Positions 46,515-59,627 are shown, numbered from the stretch's first letter. The stretch is 60,000 nucleotides of DNA from Mesostigma viride (GCA_009746045.1 RPFO01000026.1:466328-526327); one strand, 5' to 3'. Numbers and translations: made by a program. Notes: a model not told the origin generated them from the sequence alone.

Positions 46515-48407
46515 GGGGACGGTCCCGGCGCGAATATTTTGGCGCCGAAAAATTCGCGGTACCCGTCCGTACCGTGAAAAAGTGGTGCACGGGGCGCGCA
46601 CCCCTACTGGAGCTGGCCATGGCGACGTGCTTTCAGGCAGAGTAGAAAAAGATAGCTCGCGGAATGCAGAGAAACTGAGCGAATCTTAAAGACGATGAGT
46701 AAATGATACTACTTCGTAGCGGAGTTCGCGTTTTTTGCAGTGTCGATGATTTTATTGATGACCATCGCCACGGGGGTCCAATCTGATGTTTTCGTCGAGA
46801 GGAATAAATTAGAATGCACGCTGGCGGCGGTGATTGTCAGGTTTTATGGGCTTTACCTAGCGTCAAGGATGCGTTTAAATCGTTATTGGTAAAGCTTTAA
46901 AAAATTTGCTGGGTTTCGGCAAGATTTCCGTCATGATCGGTAAGACACTCTCCAGGCTCGCGGGATGCGCGTCTTATTATTCCATGGAAGGTTGTTCTTT
47001 CTTGCGCCGCTGGGCGAAGGACAATTCCGGTAATGGTACGATCGTGTGATCAACGTGACCCTATGAATGTTTCGCTTCCTTTATGGGTTATCAACGCAAG
47101 TTTTCGGCTTCTTTCCGTGCAGTTCGCGCCAGGTATAATGCCATTCCGTGCTGCGCATCGCCAGATTCCTGGCACCTTTCAGTGGTTTTTATGTACGTTG
47201 CATGGCTGGGATGTATCAAAGCGTGACCGTGGCATATCGTCAAGTTGTCAGGGATTTGCTGAGTGGTTTCTTGGAAGGAGATTGCTAACAGCACTCAGTT
47301 TTGTGTGAATATTGACGCGGCCTTTCTTAGCAGAGGCTTCATTGTGGTTAGAGGCTCACAAGCTTGAGTTTGTTTCTTGGCAAACAATTGCGCTGGAAAG
47401 AAAGGTGGCAGTGGTTTTTCTGAGGGGCATACTGCATGGGTGGAACTGCACGTAGGTAGGGGTTATCGTTGTCTTGTTGGCCTTTCTCCCACTAAAATGG
47501 GAGAGCCCTAATTCATTTGCTAGCAAGGCAAGGTAACCATGGTAAGAAGCCTTGGCAAGCAGCATGTATCATAATTCTGCTTTCTCTGTGGACTGTCTGT
47601 TGTTACCCTTGTTGGGCAATTAGTGGATATGGCTTTCTAGGGTGTGTTTGAGCTTGGTTTTGGGATGATGCCCACACCATAAACCTGGAATATGCTTTAG
47701 AAGTGTTGGCTAGGCATGTTGAGCTACCTGCCTCATTGTTGTGCACACACACAACAGGTTGCCCGTGTCGAGGTAAGGCAAGGGCACATGACGTGCCCAG
47801 CCACCTCCTTGTACATTGTGGTCGAATTGGGCATGGTCAGGAGCCTTTTGGATGGCATAGGAAGTGTTAGTGTGCCTTAATACTCACTAATGCCTTCCTT
47901 AGCGTCTGCACAGGTGGCCAACTGCCAAAATTAATAACTGCTACAGCTGAGCTCAGAATGCCACCAAACTTTGACAGTGCCTTCTATGGTCATGACAGAA
48001 TTTGACTTGTGCTTTTCAGGCCTAATTGATGTGTTATGAGTGTGTATGGGGGCGCCCCGCCTAAAAAAGCGTATTTTTGGCCCAAAAATTAATAACTCAA
48101 AGGGATGTGCTGATTTTGTTGATCCAATTAGGTAGAAACGATGTCCCATGACATTTTTATATGGGTTGTGCTTTTTTCATGCAACTGGTTCTCCCACTGT
48201 TCTGGGCAAGATGTGCCCCGGACAGCGTTTTTTTCTATTTTTAGCTCATAGCCGGTGTATGGCTGGGGGTAGTACCCCCAACAAGTGGTGGTATGCATGC
48301 CCAAACATCATGTTTATGGTCCCCAAACATCATTCAGTGGTTGTCAGTTGCATTTCTGTAGTTATTAGGGGGGGTAAGTTTTGATATATTTCTATGGGAC
48401 CCTCCCC
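46515..48407. mobile_element. Second TTAA-flanked transposon, 1,893 bp
   Basis: The ends GGGGACGGTCCC (from 46,515) and GGGACCCTCCCC (to 48,407) are inverted repeats with one mismatch in 12. TTAA stands on each side (46,511-46,514 and 48,408-48,411). The interior is clearly more AT-rich than its surroundings and has no frame longer than 91 codons and no recognisable transposase. The flanks are the TTAA tail of the ORF1-only element, which supplies a natural target. The termini differ from those of the 2,982-4,670 element, so it is a different family. Confidence 0.65.
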
Positions 48408-48411
48408 TTAA

Positions 48412-48920
48412 TTAATTGTACTGCATGCATGGCGGATGTAGTCCGGGGCCACTCATTGTTGATGGGCGGTCGCGGCATTGCTGCTGCATGCTGGCTGCGC
48501 TATAGCTGGCGCGTCAGGTCGTCGTCAAGCGACTGGAGGGGGTGCGCGCCCGAGCTTCTTGCGGCGAGTCTGTGAGGAACCTGATCGACTCTGGCTGTGA
48601 TGTCGCTGAAGGTGAAGGACCACTGGCGGGGGCCCGGCACCTTGTCGTGTGGATCAAGGGGCAGGCCTGCGGTATGCGGCCTTCGAAGGCGGTTGGACTA
48701 CATACTCAGTTGTGCGCAAGTGCTGGCGTTCTTGATTCCGTCATCGATCGATGGCCCGTCAGGCCCCGGGCGGGCACGGCGCCGTACGCCGATCAACCGA
48801 CCACCCCCAGTGTCGCATCAGATCACCGCATGGTCACCGCAAACAGTTAAAGCCCCCGACCGGCTGAGCTATGGCGGTCGGTCACGTTGAGCTTGGGATA
48901 AGGTGAACACAGAGAACTGC
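48412..48920 (-). repeat. Unassigned repeat with tRNA-like A box
   Basis: On the minus strand TAGCTCAGCCGG (48,871-48,860) is a textbook A box, and GCTC can pair with GGGC to form a D stem. A B-box-like GGTTGATCGG follows at 48,798-48,789. The rest does not fold as a tRNA. No protein-coding signal. Confidence 0.35.
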
Positions 48921-49198
48921 TGTCGGAGCTGGCCAACCACTGGTTTATGTCTTAGCCAGCAAAGCCTATCCGGTTAGCCGTAACCGTGGGACAGGCTAGC
49001 TGTCCGTGCCGACCCGGATAAGGCCCCGGACGGGGGCCTAGGTGGCGCCGGCCCTAGGCGCCGCCCTTAGACCGGTCGACCGCATCGGACCGCCGGATTA
49101 TAGCCGGCGGCTTAGCGGACGCTAGCGGAAGGCGTGCGGACGGACATGGGGAACTTAGAGCCAGATCCTAGGGCTCTAGAGTTACTCAACTCCGACAT
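48921..49198 (-). repeat. Putative 3' LTR of the Copia-like element, 278 bp
   Basis: Begins TGTCGGAG and ends CTCCGACA, an 8-bp inverted terminus with TG...CA ends. On the minus strand it lies 3' of the RNase H region, and a purine-rich AAAGAACAAAAGAG directly precedes it, as expected for a polypurine tract. The partner LTR is not in view. Confidence 0.6.
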
Positions 49199-49457
49199 AC
49201 TCTTTTGTTCTTTGATTAATTATCAAAATAATTACATCAAATGCAGACCATACAAAACCCTCTAAGGTAGGGAACTCAAGGGGGCCTCAAGGCCGTCAAA
49301 ATCACCACGGTATCGACCCGCGCCCTAATTGTTATCACACATGAATAGTGAGGTAAGAAGTATCGAGAAAAAAAAACAACTATGCCACCAGACAAAAGGT
49401 GACCCATTTATTAGGACCAGTGACCCGCCGACGAGCCCAAGGCACCGTCCAACGTGG

Positions 49458-51010
49458 CTAGGGTATGGTCAGGACAAGCAAAAAAAAAAATACCACCAAG
49501 ATACTCGTGAATGCTAGCAACACAGGGTGAGTTATGGCTGTATTCATAAAGCGCCCGAGCCGTAACCCTGTGTGGCTCACGGGTGTTGCATCGTCATGCG
49601 CTTCACTGCGCAACACTGCGTACTGCGGGGCAGCCTCCCGCGCCTCCTTGGTGAGTGCATCCGCGGGATTGAGTTCATCCGCGATGTGCTGGAGACGCGT
49701 GACGCAGGAGGCCGCCTCAGCGAGTACGAGGTAATCAACGTCCTGTGACCGCGCATAGGGATTGTCAAGGAAGGCCAAACAACTTTGTGAGTCAGTGTGC
49801 ACCGTGCTAGTCCAGTGAAGAGTGAACCCACACGAGCCAAATACCCAACCCAGCAAGTACCGCAGCCACATGCCATGTGAGATAGCTGAAACAATGCCCC
49901 GGCATTCAGCCGTGTTGGGGCTAGTGGCAATGCGGCTGTGCAAGCGCGAGTACCAATCTAACAACATGCCAGGCTGGCCCTCATTGCTGATAAAGAACAG
50001 TGCCCCCATGCGGGCCCGCACTTGGCTGACTGTGCGCGTCTCTAGATTAGCATCCGTCACTATATCTCGAGGTGCACCGGCTGAGAGCAATCGAGCCCAC
50101 GAAGCACAATGCCGGGCGTCATGGCCAGCTGCCGCCGAACATGAATGGACCCTAGTCCTTCCAGCACATCATCGGGCAGGCGAGCGAGCACTGCCAAATC
50201 AGGTGCCACCGTGTCCGCCAACCACCAGAGCTTGCCCTTAACCGAGGGCCCATGGGTCGCCAACAGCGGGGACGGGAGGTCGGCCAGCAGGTCAACCACA
50301 TAGTTGCGGCTATCCTGCATGTGCATGACCCATTCGCCAGAACGCGAATCCCGCTGCAACGTAGACTGCACGCCGCAAAACACCACGGGTTTACCCTCCT
50401 CATGATCGATCCACCGCCCTGCCCAGGGGAAATTTAGCCGCCATTGCAGCAAGAAACTGGGTAGCAAATGTGCAAGGTGCCACCAGCTTGAAGTCATCGC
50501 CATGCCACACGAAGAGGGCTGGCTCGCCAGGGACGCCGGTGGGGACCACAAAGAAGTTAGGATCAGCGCGATGGTACGTGGCCCCTCAGCTCTGCAGGAC
50601 CTCCTCCGCGGAAATGCGGAAGATGATGGGAGAGCTCTGCAGCCCCTCCACGGTCCCCTGTCAACAGCTCGATATACTCGCTGCCAATGGTGCCATCCTG
50701 CCAGACCACCGGGACCTTCACCACGTAGCGGGTGCCTTGCCATGTTTGCTGCGCGACCCCAGCGTCGCTGTGGAGGAATGCCCGCTGAAAGTCACCGCAC
50801 CACATCCCGTAGTCCTTGCCCGCGTTCCGCTTGCCCAAGTAGATGACCGTCAGTAGCCGATGCAAAACATGGTTGAGCCCAGGGGTATAAAGATCCTTGG
50901 CATCCAGCGGGGAGGACCCCTTCGTCTCCGTGACCACGGGCCTAACCCGGAACACCACCGAAGAGTTGGTCTCGTCCGGCTTGTATGTGAGCACGAACTT
51001 GATATCATGA
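49458..51010 (-). pseudogene. Copia-like pol fragment (RT and RNase H)
   Basis: On the minus strand: the start of RT with RVRPVVTETKG and CGDFQRAFLHSDA (about 50,960-50,780); a frameshift region; a WHGDDFKLV catalytic block (HGDD at 50,504-50,493 in place of the usual YVDD); KLWWLADTVAPDLAVLAR (about 50,240-50,190). RNase H follows, with DANLETRT, SPNTAECRGIVSA and the closing ELNPADALTKEAREA. Integrase and gag are absent, because the 5' part is cut off where LINE-A sequence begins at about 51,012. Frameshifts and stops show it is inactive. Confidence 0.8.
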
Positions 51011-51873
<863 letters not shown>

Positions 51874-51950
51874 CACCTATGTGACACAATTGCTTGACCT
51901 CGCATGCAGGCTTGTGGTATATTATCTGTACTCCGTGCCTGCAATTAAGA

Positions 51951-52215
51951 ATATTATACCTCCGTGGGGAGGATATGCAACACATATCCCTGAGAACCTT
52001 GGGGCATATGGTTTTTAGTACATTCTAGGCGACATTAACCTGCAGGTGGTGGGTGTAAACTGCCACCTACTCAGGGTGCACAAGTGAGGTGACCTGCACC
52101 ACCATGTATTCCAGCATGCAGCTCAGCAAAGTTGCGGACATGGGGTGCAAGATGATCATGGCTAAGCAATGGCTAGGGCATGATGGCGTCTCAGCAGAGA
52201 GTGGCTGTCTGCATG
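51951..52215 (+). mobile_element. 270-bp SINE-like retroposon, copy S5
   Basis: Contains ACCTCCGTGGGGAGG, CACATATCCCTGAGAA, CATATGG, the CTGCAGGTGGTGGGTGTAAAC block and GATCATGGCTA. It ends in a degraded hairpin CAGAGAGTGGCTGTCTG. It lies in the spacer between the two inverted LINE-A arms. Confidence 0.75.
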
Positions 52216-52338
52216 GGCAATTAGCATGCATGGCTGACTCATAGCCGATGCAGTAAGGCTGCCCCAGGGTCCAGATTGGAACAAGTACCGGTTTGGGAGA
52301 ATATAAACGCCTCTCCCAGAGCCTGAGGGGTTTAATTT

Positions 52339-52990
52339 ACCCGGGCCGAGCTCTACTGCGAGCTCCCTCTTGTCACCCATACCATCCGACACCGCCGCCT
52401 CCTCGATCTTTGCCGGCCATCTTGCCCGCACAGACCAGGTGAATACCGATGTGGGCCCTGCCGGGGGGCTTAAGACGGGCCAACCAGGTAGACACCTCCT
52501 CCTATGGCAGGGTCCGGCCTTGTCCCATCGCAACCCACTGGCAAACTTGCGCGCGCCGGGCACCGGCGCGGCGCGACCCGGACCTATGTGACACAACTGC
52601 TTGAAGATGCAGGACTTCTGGGACTATCCGTACTCCGCGCCCGCATGATTGACAAGGAGAAATGGGCTGCCATCTGCGATAAGCACCTTCCCGAGGGGTA
52701 TGCTCCTGTTTTCTCCCCACGGGCCCCGCGGCCCGTTGCTAGCTGCAGGGTAGAAGTCCGCAGGTGGAGGTTATTGGTCCTGAGGATAGCCGCTACACTA
52801 CCGCCTCGTCTGCCATTACAGTAGAGGACAGCTCGGATGAGGATTACATCCCCATCTAGTGCTTAACGGTTGGGGGATGATGCAGACGATATTTGTTTAA
52901 ACTTTTGTGTAATTATTTTTCTAATGAGATTAGCATAGTACTCCGTGGCATGCCTTTGCGCATGACACGCAAGTACTTACTTACTTACTT
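52339..52990 (+). mobile_element. LINE-A copy 3, inverted partner of copy 2
   Basis: Nearly identical to the reverse complement of about 51,170-51,821; I counted only a handful of differences in the stretch compared, including GAGGCCGGCGG versus GAGGCGG, which shifts the frame. It ends in the LINE-A 3' UTR and a short (ACTT)n tail. With copy 2 it forms a palindrome with arms of about 650 bp and a 517-bp spacer. Confidence 0.85.
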
Positions 52991-53354
52991 GAGGGGTTTT
53001 AGGGCCATACCCAGGGTTAACCCACAGCGTACCCAGCCCGCATGATTAATTAATTAATTAATTAATAGACACGTGACTGCGTCACGTGAGCATGAGCCCT
53101 CAGTGGGAGCGGAACATGGGATGGAATGGATGGTATAAGCTATCTAGGTCCTAGTTACAGAGGTGTGGGCACCGCGGCCCGAAGCGCTATGAATGCCATA
53201 CTTGGTCACACGCGGAGCCCCCACAGGCTTGGGGGTGGTCTCCTTCATCACTACTTGCCATCTATCCTTGCGCACCATCTGCCTCCATATTACAGACAAA
53301 CCAGGAGGGTGCCCGGGTGTGAGCCCGTCACGTCTAGTGTAGCACATGTCCATG
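52991..53354. repeat. (TTAA)n run and duplicated hairpin
   Basis: A TTAATTAATTAATTAATTAA run (about 53,045-53,066) is followed by the hairpin CACGTGACTGCGTCACGTG (53,070-53,088), also present at 44,668-44,686. The rest is unrecognised. The arrangement resembles an element inserted next to a TTAA tail. Confidence 0.55.
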
Positions 53355-53745
53355 CCGAGTCTAGCCCGCATGATAGACAAGGAGAAATGGGCTGCCGTCT
53401 GCGATAAGCACCTTCCTTTAGGGCATGCTCCTGTTTTCTCCCCACGGGCCTCGCGGCCCAGCCATCATGGCTAGAATGCAGGGTAGAAGTCCGCAGGCGG
53501 ATGTTATTGCCCCTGAGGATATAACCGCTGCACTATACCGCCTCGTCTGCCATAATTACAGTAGAGGACAGCTCAGATGAGGATCATATCCCCCTCTAGT
53601 GACTATATGGTTGGGGCATGATGCAGACGATATTTGTAACTTTCGTGAAATTATTTTCTAATGAGATGAGCATAGTTGGTTGTCTCCAAGTGATGGTACG
53701 TACTCCGTGGCATGCCCATGCGCATGACACTCAAGTACTTACTTA
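53355..53745 (+). mobile_element. LINE-A copy 4, diverged
   Basis: Matches the last coding part and 3' UTR of LINE-A (ATGATAGACAAGGAGAAATG to CAAGTACTTACTTAC) with many substitutions and a 25-bp insertion within the 3' UTR at about 53,670-53,695. It ends in a short (ACTT)n tail. Older than copies 2 and 3. Confidence 0.8.
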
Positions 53746-53774
53746 CTGTGGGTGCAATTTGAAGCTTTGCAGGG

Positions 53775-53855
53775 GCATACATCACGGAGTACTAAGCTAA
53801 TCTCACAGAAGCTGAAATTACACATTGATCGTCTGCATGTATCATGCCCCAACCC
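53775..53855 (-). mobile_element. LINE-A 3' UTR fragment
   Basis: CACGGAGTACTAAGCTAATC to ATCGTCTGCATG matches the LINE-A 3' UTR in the minus orientation. Confidence 0.65.
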
Positions 53856-54823
53856 CAGGCGTGCTCCCCCCTACATTACCGCAACGGTGCCAATTGGGGC
53901 CCTGCCCCTGGGCTTTGCTAGGCAATCAGAACCAGTTACGTTAATGTAGGCTTCTTCCAATCAATTCGATGCTAATGCTCCGCGGTTCCCAAACGGGGAC
54001 ACGTGTAATTAAATTAATATTGCGATGCTAGTACATCTTCTCGGCCTTGGCACCCAGAAGCGGTACCCAGAAATCCAATAAGTTAACGCAGCACAGTGGT
54101 TATAACACCTAAGCACCCAAGCTGAGAAGCTAGGCAAAGCCTGAGGCGCAACTGCAGACTCTACAACCGGTCAGGCTCAAAGGATGACCCCCCCTGATCA
54201 CCAGAGCCTGTCTCCCCCAGCAGCACATACGAACGCTGCGTCTCACCTGTGCATGGGCACGGGGGGGGGGGGGCAGCACAGCAGCACACATGAAGCACGT
54301 AAGCACATGTCTGCCACGTCAGTTTCTCTCAAGTGCAATATCCTTGGCAGAAAAACATCAGGCATGGAGCACATGTCTGGTCTTCTGCCCTGGGTGGCAC
54401 TGCATCATTCCACGGTTTGTAGCTTGACCATGAAACCCATACATGGCAGAAACTGAGCAACGATGATACCATTGACCACAGTACAGCGCAATCACTACGC
54501 TTGACAAAACCAAGGGGGAGATGGTGTCCACACCATTCATACATGGGCAAGAAGTGGAAATAAATATATACACCTCTGGCTCGCTTTTTATGTGAGTGCA
54601 GATGTATGCCCATCCCATATCCTTACATGCTCATGGAAAATAATGAAAAACGACATCACCGATGCTAACTCATAAGCCACTATGACAGAAAGTTACCACA
54701 AGCGTACTATAATGCAGCGAGACACACGCAGCACAGCACCCTGTATGATGTCAGGCATGCGCCGTGGGCAAGGATGATCACCCCCCCCAAAACGGGACAA
54801 ACAGGGGGACAAGACCAAGGCAA
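53856..54823. other. No gene seen
   Basis: About 970 bp without a recognisable gene. It includes a weak A-box-like AGCACAGTGGTTA near 54,090 and a G-run at 54,261-54,273. The distal part may be 3' UTR of the CNNM-like gene. Confidence 0.45.
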
Positions 54824-57800
54824 CTATGTGGACAGATATGGATGCGAAACTGCAATCCCGAGGCAGCATGAGCATGGCAACGCACCCACGGACGAGCGGC
54901 TCCCCTTGCCCACGTGCTTGAGTGCACGACTCGTGAAGCGCAAGAAGCCCTCCTTGAGCGAGTGCCCACTGGCGGCGAGCGCGCCCTCGCCCTCGCCCGC
55001 GTCCACCTCCATGCTGCTCCCCCCCACCGCGGTGCCCCCCATGAGCGAGGTGGTTGCGCCTGCGTCATCGCCAGCCCCCGGCATGTCATGCCCCTCGCGC
55101 CCGCCCTCTCCCCCCTCCCCGAGCTCAGCCGTGAGCCCCGCCACCTTGCTTGTCACCTTCTGAGTCGCCTGCTTGAGGATGCCGATAACGGGGCTGTCCT
55201 CCAGTCGCCGTGCGGCCGCGCTCGCGGCGGCGGCGGCAGCGGCAGCAGACTTGGACGCGCTGGCCACTGCGGCGGAGCTGGCAGCCGCCACCGACGCCGC
55301 GGTGATGGAGGTGCCGCTGGAGGCCGGCGCGGCCGTGTGGGCGGACCCAGCCTTAGTGCTGGCGTCCGACGTGGCGTGCTTGAGCGTGTGGCCCGACACC
55401 GTGATGTAGTCGAGCTTGGCCGCGTACACCGCCGCCGCGTAGTCGGAGCGGAAGATCTGTATGTGGGGAGAGGGCGGTGATGAGGGGGAGTTGGGGGGCA
55501 GGAGGAGGGCAAGGGGGGCGGAGGGGGCCAGCAGAGCAGAGCGGCAAGGAGACAGGCCCATAGGAGGGAAAGGAGGCGGGGAAGAGAAGGGCATGGGAAG
55601 AGAGTGTCCTATCAGCAAGTTGGACAGAAAATGGCAAGCGCGCAAGCGGCGAAGACAAGACCACACCACAGCATTGCTGGTCGGAGAAAACCAGCGGGAG
55701 CAGAGGTTAATATTCCCACACAAGAAACTCGTATACCTTTAACGACTGGCATAACGAAAGACGCAAGCAGGAAAAAAAATGAGCAGGCACGTGAGCCATG
55801 CATGGAGAGGCCAGGAGACCGTCAAGGCGACCCTCATTGAGATGTACCTTGAGGACATCGCACTACCAACCTTCATATATCAAGCATCCTCAGTTGTTGG
55901 CTTTCTTAGCTCCGCATCACAAGTTTCCTCGCTTCAAACTAGCAGCAAGACCCACAACCTGCGTGACGTCAGCACGTCAGAATCCCGCAAGAGGCGCGGA
56001 CCTGACAGCCAACACATCCACATCCCAACAAGCGACATGCAACGCAAGGAAGACACACATCTACACACACAAATATATACACCACACATATCGACACAAG
56101 TTACACAAACTTACACACAAACACACACCTGCAGCAGGCGGCACGCCCCGTACGCGATCGCGCTGAAGTCGGGGATGTACACGTCGGGGCCCAGCGCGCG
56201 GTTGGCGATGCAGCTCCAGGGACCCATCTCCGACTCAAACCCCTCGGCGCCCGCGGTGATGGTCAGCCACCCTGAGATGACGAGCGTGAAGTAGTCCGCC
56301 GGCTGGCCCTTCTCGTAGATAGTCGTCCCCTGCCGCGCGCCGCGGCCCGAGTCGTCGTTGTGCTCGTTGTCATACGTCTCCACCAGCTTGGCATGGCGCA
56401 CCAGGCCCTTCATGATGCCCTCCTCGGCTGCCCCCAGCGGCTTGAACTCCGCCACGTTCACGCCTAGGAACGTGCTGCGTACGCAAAGGGGGGGGTAAGG
56501 GCCGGGGGCGCGTGCATAAGCCAAGGGGGGGTGAGAGGCCGCGAGCATAAGCCCCAAAGAGGGGAGGGCGAGAACAAGCCACGGGCATAAGCCAAGGGCA
56601 GCGGGATGAGGGACCGCTAGCGAAGCAGAGGAAGAGTATGCCCCTAAGAGATGGCGATGGATGCTTGCCATCATGTAGGCAGCCAGGCATGTGCTGCCGC
56701 CTTCTAGCAAGGGCTTTCAAGACCAACATGACACGTACCCCTTGCACTCTCACGTGTGTGACCCCAATGCAAGCGAGCAAGGCGGGGCCAAATTGCATCC
56801 CAGCAAAGCTGGGATGATGGTCGGAAATACGGTAGTGGGATATGGGATTTCTATAGTAGGCAGCAATCCCAACAGCAGCCCGAACGAATTCAAGGTGATT
56901 AGTTGTGAACAGTGAAGACTACATGATGCAAATACTAGGGTTGTTGAAGAAAGCAAAAGTCTAAATGGCCTGCTTGATGGAGTGTGTCACCGACAGGCAA
57001 AGATCCCCAACCACGGCTATCCCAACGCGGCTTTATTCATGTGGGCAAGGTTGCCCTCCCCCGTGATGCTATGGATGGAACAAAGGCAACGTAAGGCATC
57101 CGTAAGGGATGGACCACACACCCAAATATACATGTGCAATGCCGATGACGCAGTCGTGATACTTGATACAACTGAATTTTAAACCGATGACTCCTTGACA
57201 TTGTACTAGCATAAATGATAACTAACGCGTATTCATACCCGACTAACTGGGATGCAGGCATACCTGCAAATAATCCACCTACCATCTGCTGATCACGCCC
57301 GCCCCGCTTACCGCTTCACAAAGGCAACCAAGTTGAAATTATGGCTAAATATATTGATCGCAATAAATATACTAGCATAGCCTTACCCGATCGCCCCCCC
57401 CCACCCACCCACCCCACCCCACCCACCCACACCCACACACTTACGCGATCGCCTGGATCTCCTGCGAGGTGAGCACGTCGCGCATGAGCCGCTTGTGCTC
57501 GAGGATCTTGAGGAAGCCCGCGATGTCGTTCTCCTTGCGGTTGCGCTTGATGCGCTTGCCCGGCTCGTTCATGTCCACGTAGTTGTCCGTCTCGTCCACG
57601 ATCTCGTCCTGGATCATCTCCTCGATCACGTCCTCCAGCGTGATGATGCCCGTGATCACGTAGTCCGCCTCCACGTTGCTCGGGTGCGCCATCGAGCGAG
57701 ACGCGGGGCGGTACGGCGACTTGGGCGTGCCTGTCGCGACCTTGTCGAGCTGGGCACTGTTCGGGGGCCCTGGCTCGGGCTCCTTTTCCTCTACGTCCTT

Positions 57801-58886
57801 CTTGGACCGCGTGCTGAAGAAGAGGTGGATGTAGCTGGACTTGAACTCCTGGAACACCGTGTCGAGGCACGTGTCCTCTGGGATGCTGCGGATGTCGCGC
57901 CCGTGGAAGGACAGGATCGTGCGCACCTCGATCTCGTCATCGGGGTCGACTAAAATTAGATCCTTGGCGTACAGCAGGCCGACCATGTTCTGCGGGTAGT
58001 TCTCGTAGACGGGGATACGCGTGAAGCCCGACTTGTAGATATTGTAGAGCGTCTGGAAGTTGAGCCGCTCGCTGACCTCGAGCATGAATATCTTGGACAT
58101 CTCGGTCATCACGTCCTTGACGCGCTTCTTCTTGTAGTCAAGAGCCCCCGTGATGAGCGCGTGGTCGTCATGCGTGAGGCCGGACTCCTGCTGCGCGGCC
58201 GGGTTCTGGACGTGGATCTCGATCAGCTTGAGCAGCTCGTCGCGTGTGTACACCGTGCCCAGGTCAGCGCCCAGGGCCTTGTCGAGCGCGAGGCTGATCG
58301 GGTAGCTGAGGGGGAACATGAGGACGATGAAGAACTTGACGATGCCGACAGTGTGCGCGCCGATGTAGAGGCCGTGGCGCGAGCAGAGCGCCTGGGGGAT
58401 GATCTCGCCCAGGATGACGATCGCAAGGGTGGACACGACGAGGCCAAGCACGCCGGATGTCACGCTGGCCATGAGGATCGCAATGCACGAGTTGACCAGG
58501 GTGTTCCCGAGTAGCAAGGTCGTTAACAGGAGGTTGCCCCGCTTCCGCACAGGGTATATGGTGGCAGCGTATTCTGGTTCTTTGCCCGTCCCGCTCTCCA
58601 TGATAATTTGCAACCCGGTCTTGTCCAGGCTCATCAAGCCAAGGTTCAGACCAGAGAACAGGGCGGACAGAGTCAGGAGCAAACATGCACATATGAGCGG
58701 GATAGGCTCAATACGGTGCACTTCCGGCGGAACGTATTTCCAACCCGCCTGCTCATAGCAAGTGTTGTAGCATTGTATCTCTTGAAGAACCGAGACAAAA
58801 GTCGCCTGTTGCTCGCAACAGGCCTGGATGCAATCCAGGTGGACGACGCCCTCCATTGCACCAAAAAAATATTCGGTGCCTGCCAA
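54824..58886 (-). CDS. CNNM-type (DUF21-CBS-CNBH) membrane protein, 3 exons, 806 aa
   Basis: Probable divalent-cation (Mg2+) transporter or regulator of the CNNM/CorC family. Exons (minus): 58,886-57,445, 56,474-56,129, 55,456-54,824; GT-AG introns; joined frame 2,421 nt with a TAG stop. Residues 1-59 are a Cys-rich lead (C19, C23, C24, C39, C43). DUF21 spans about 60-235 with hydrophobic helices and the family blocks SALFSGLNLGLMSLD, LLLGNTLVNS, GEIIPQALCSRHGL and GTVYTRDELLKL. A CBS pair spans about 245-440 (VKDVMTEMSKIFML, SGFTRIPVYE, LYAKDLILVDPDDE, GIITLEDVIEEMIQDEIVDETD) with a charged insert around 365-400. Exons 2-3 encode a cyclic-nucleotide-binding-homology-like domain, about 481-615 (TIYEKGQPADYFTLVISGWLTI, RSDYAAAVYAAKLDYI). 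The tail is Ala-rich. The exon 3 end is the least certain: a further 3' intron is possible. Confidence 0.88.
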
Positions 58887-59620
58887 TTCCTAGAAAATTC
58901 GAGCAGGATTTTGAATCAATAAGTACTCTGCACTATGCCTAGCGGAGTATTCGGCACGGTAGCCGTCAAAGGGGCAATGCAAAAAATGTTTGACCCGATA
59001 ACTTCAATAACTACAGCAAGGAGTGTGTGGAGGGGGGGACGTGCAGCAATATATTATTGCGCAACGGCTTGAGGTTATTGTGAGCCCTGCAAGTCCACAG
59101 CTACGACCAGACGCCAAGCACGTGCCCTGTGCTTATCAGCATCGGCCTGCCCATTATAGTTCGATCAGGCAGCCTATGTCTCTTCTGCACTTTCTTTTCA
59201 TTTCCCAAAATGCGAGTCGTAATCGCTCGACAGAAATAAAATTAACTCGTTGCTGAATTCAAGCGGTCCACAGTCAGCCAGAATTTAATCAAGAGCACTC
59301 CAGAAGCTCTCAAGCAGCTCTTGAGTCGTTAGGCGGGAACCCCGCCTGCTCCGACAGGACTTGGCCATGCGCTGATCTTCGTGGGCCTTCGCCATCATCT
59401 CAAGCAATTTTTTCCCTCACCACTCACCAGTCACCACTCACCAGTCACCACCCGTCACCCCCCGGGCCCCACTTTTGACGTGGACGGGACCGCGACGCAT
59501 CGCACGTTGACGCGACGCGGCGTTTGGACTTTCGGGAAAACTTTCGCGTTTCGACAGGGTTTCGAGCTTGTTTCGACTTTCGACCGGTGGGGCGTAAAAG
59601 GGGTCAGCCGGTCAGGGCGT
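58887..59620. other. CNNM-like gene upstream flank; no gene seen
   Basis: No coding signal. An AT-rich AATATATTATT (about 59,048-59,058) lies some 165 bp upstream of the CNNM ATG. CACTCACCAGTCAC short tandem repeats occupy about 59,418-59,458, and a TTTCG-rich stretch follows (59,525-59,590). Confidence 0.45.
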
Positions 59621-59627
59621 TGACGTA

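Noticed and set aside
46515-48407. Host gene in the AT-rich 47-48 kb region
   Set aside because: No frame above 91 codons, no domain, and the block is bounded by inverted termini and TTAA.
54060-54180. tRNA-like sequence (AGCACAGTGGTTA with a later GGCTCAAAGG)
   Set aside because: The second box is poor and no cloverleaf forms; too weak to list as a tRNA or SINE.
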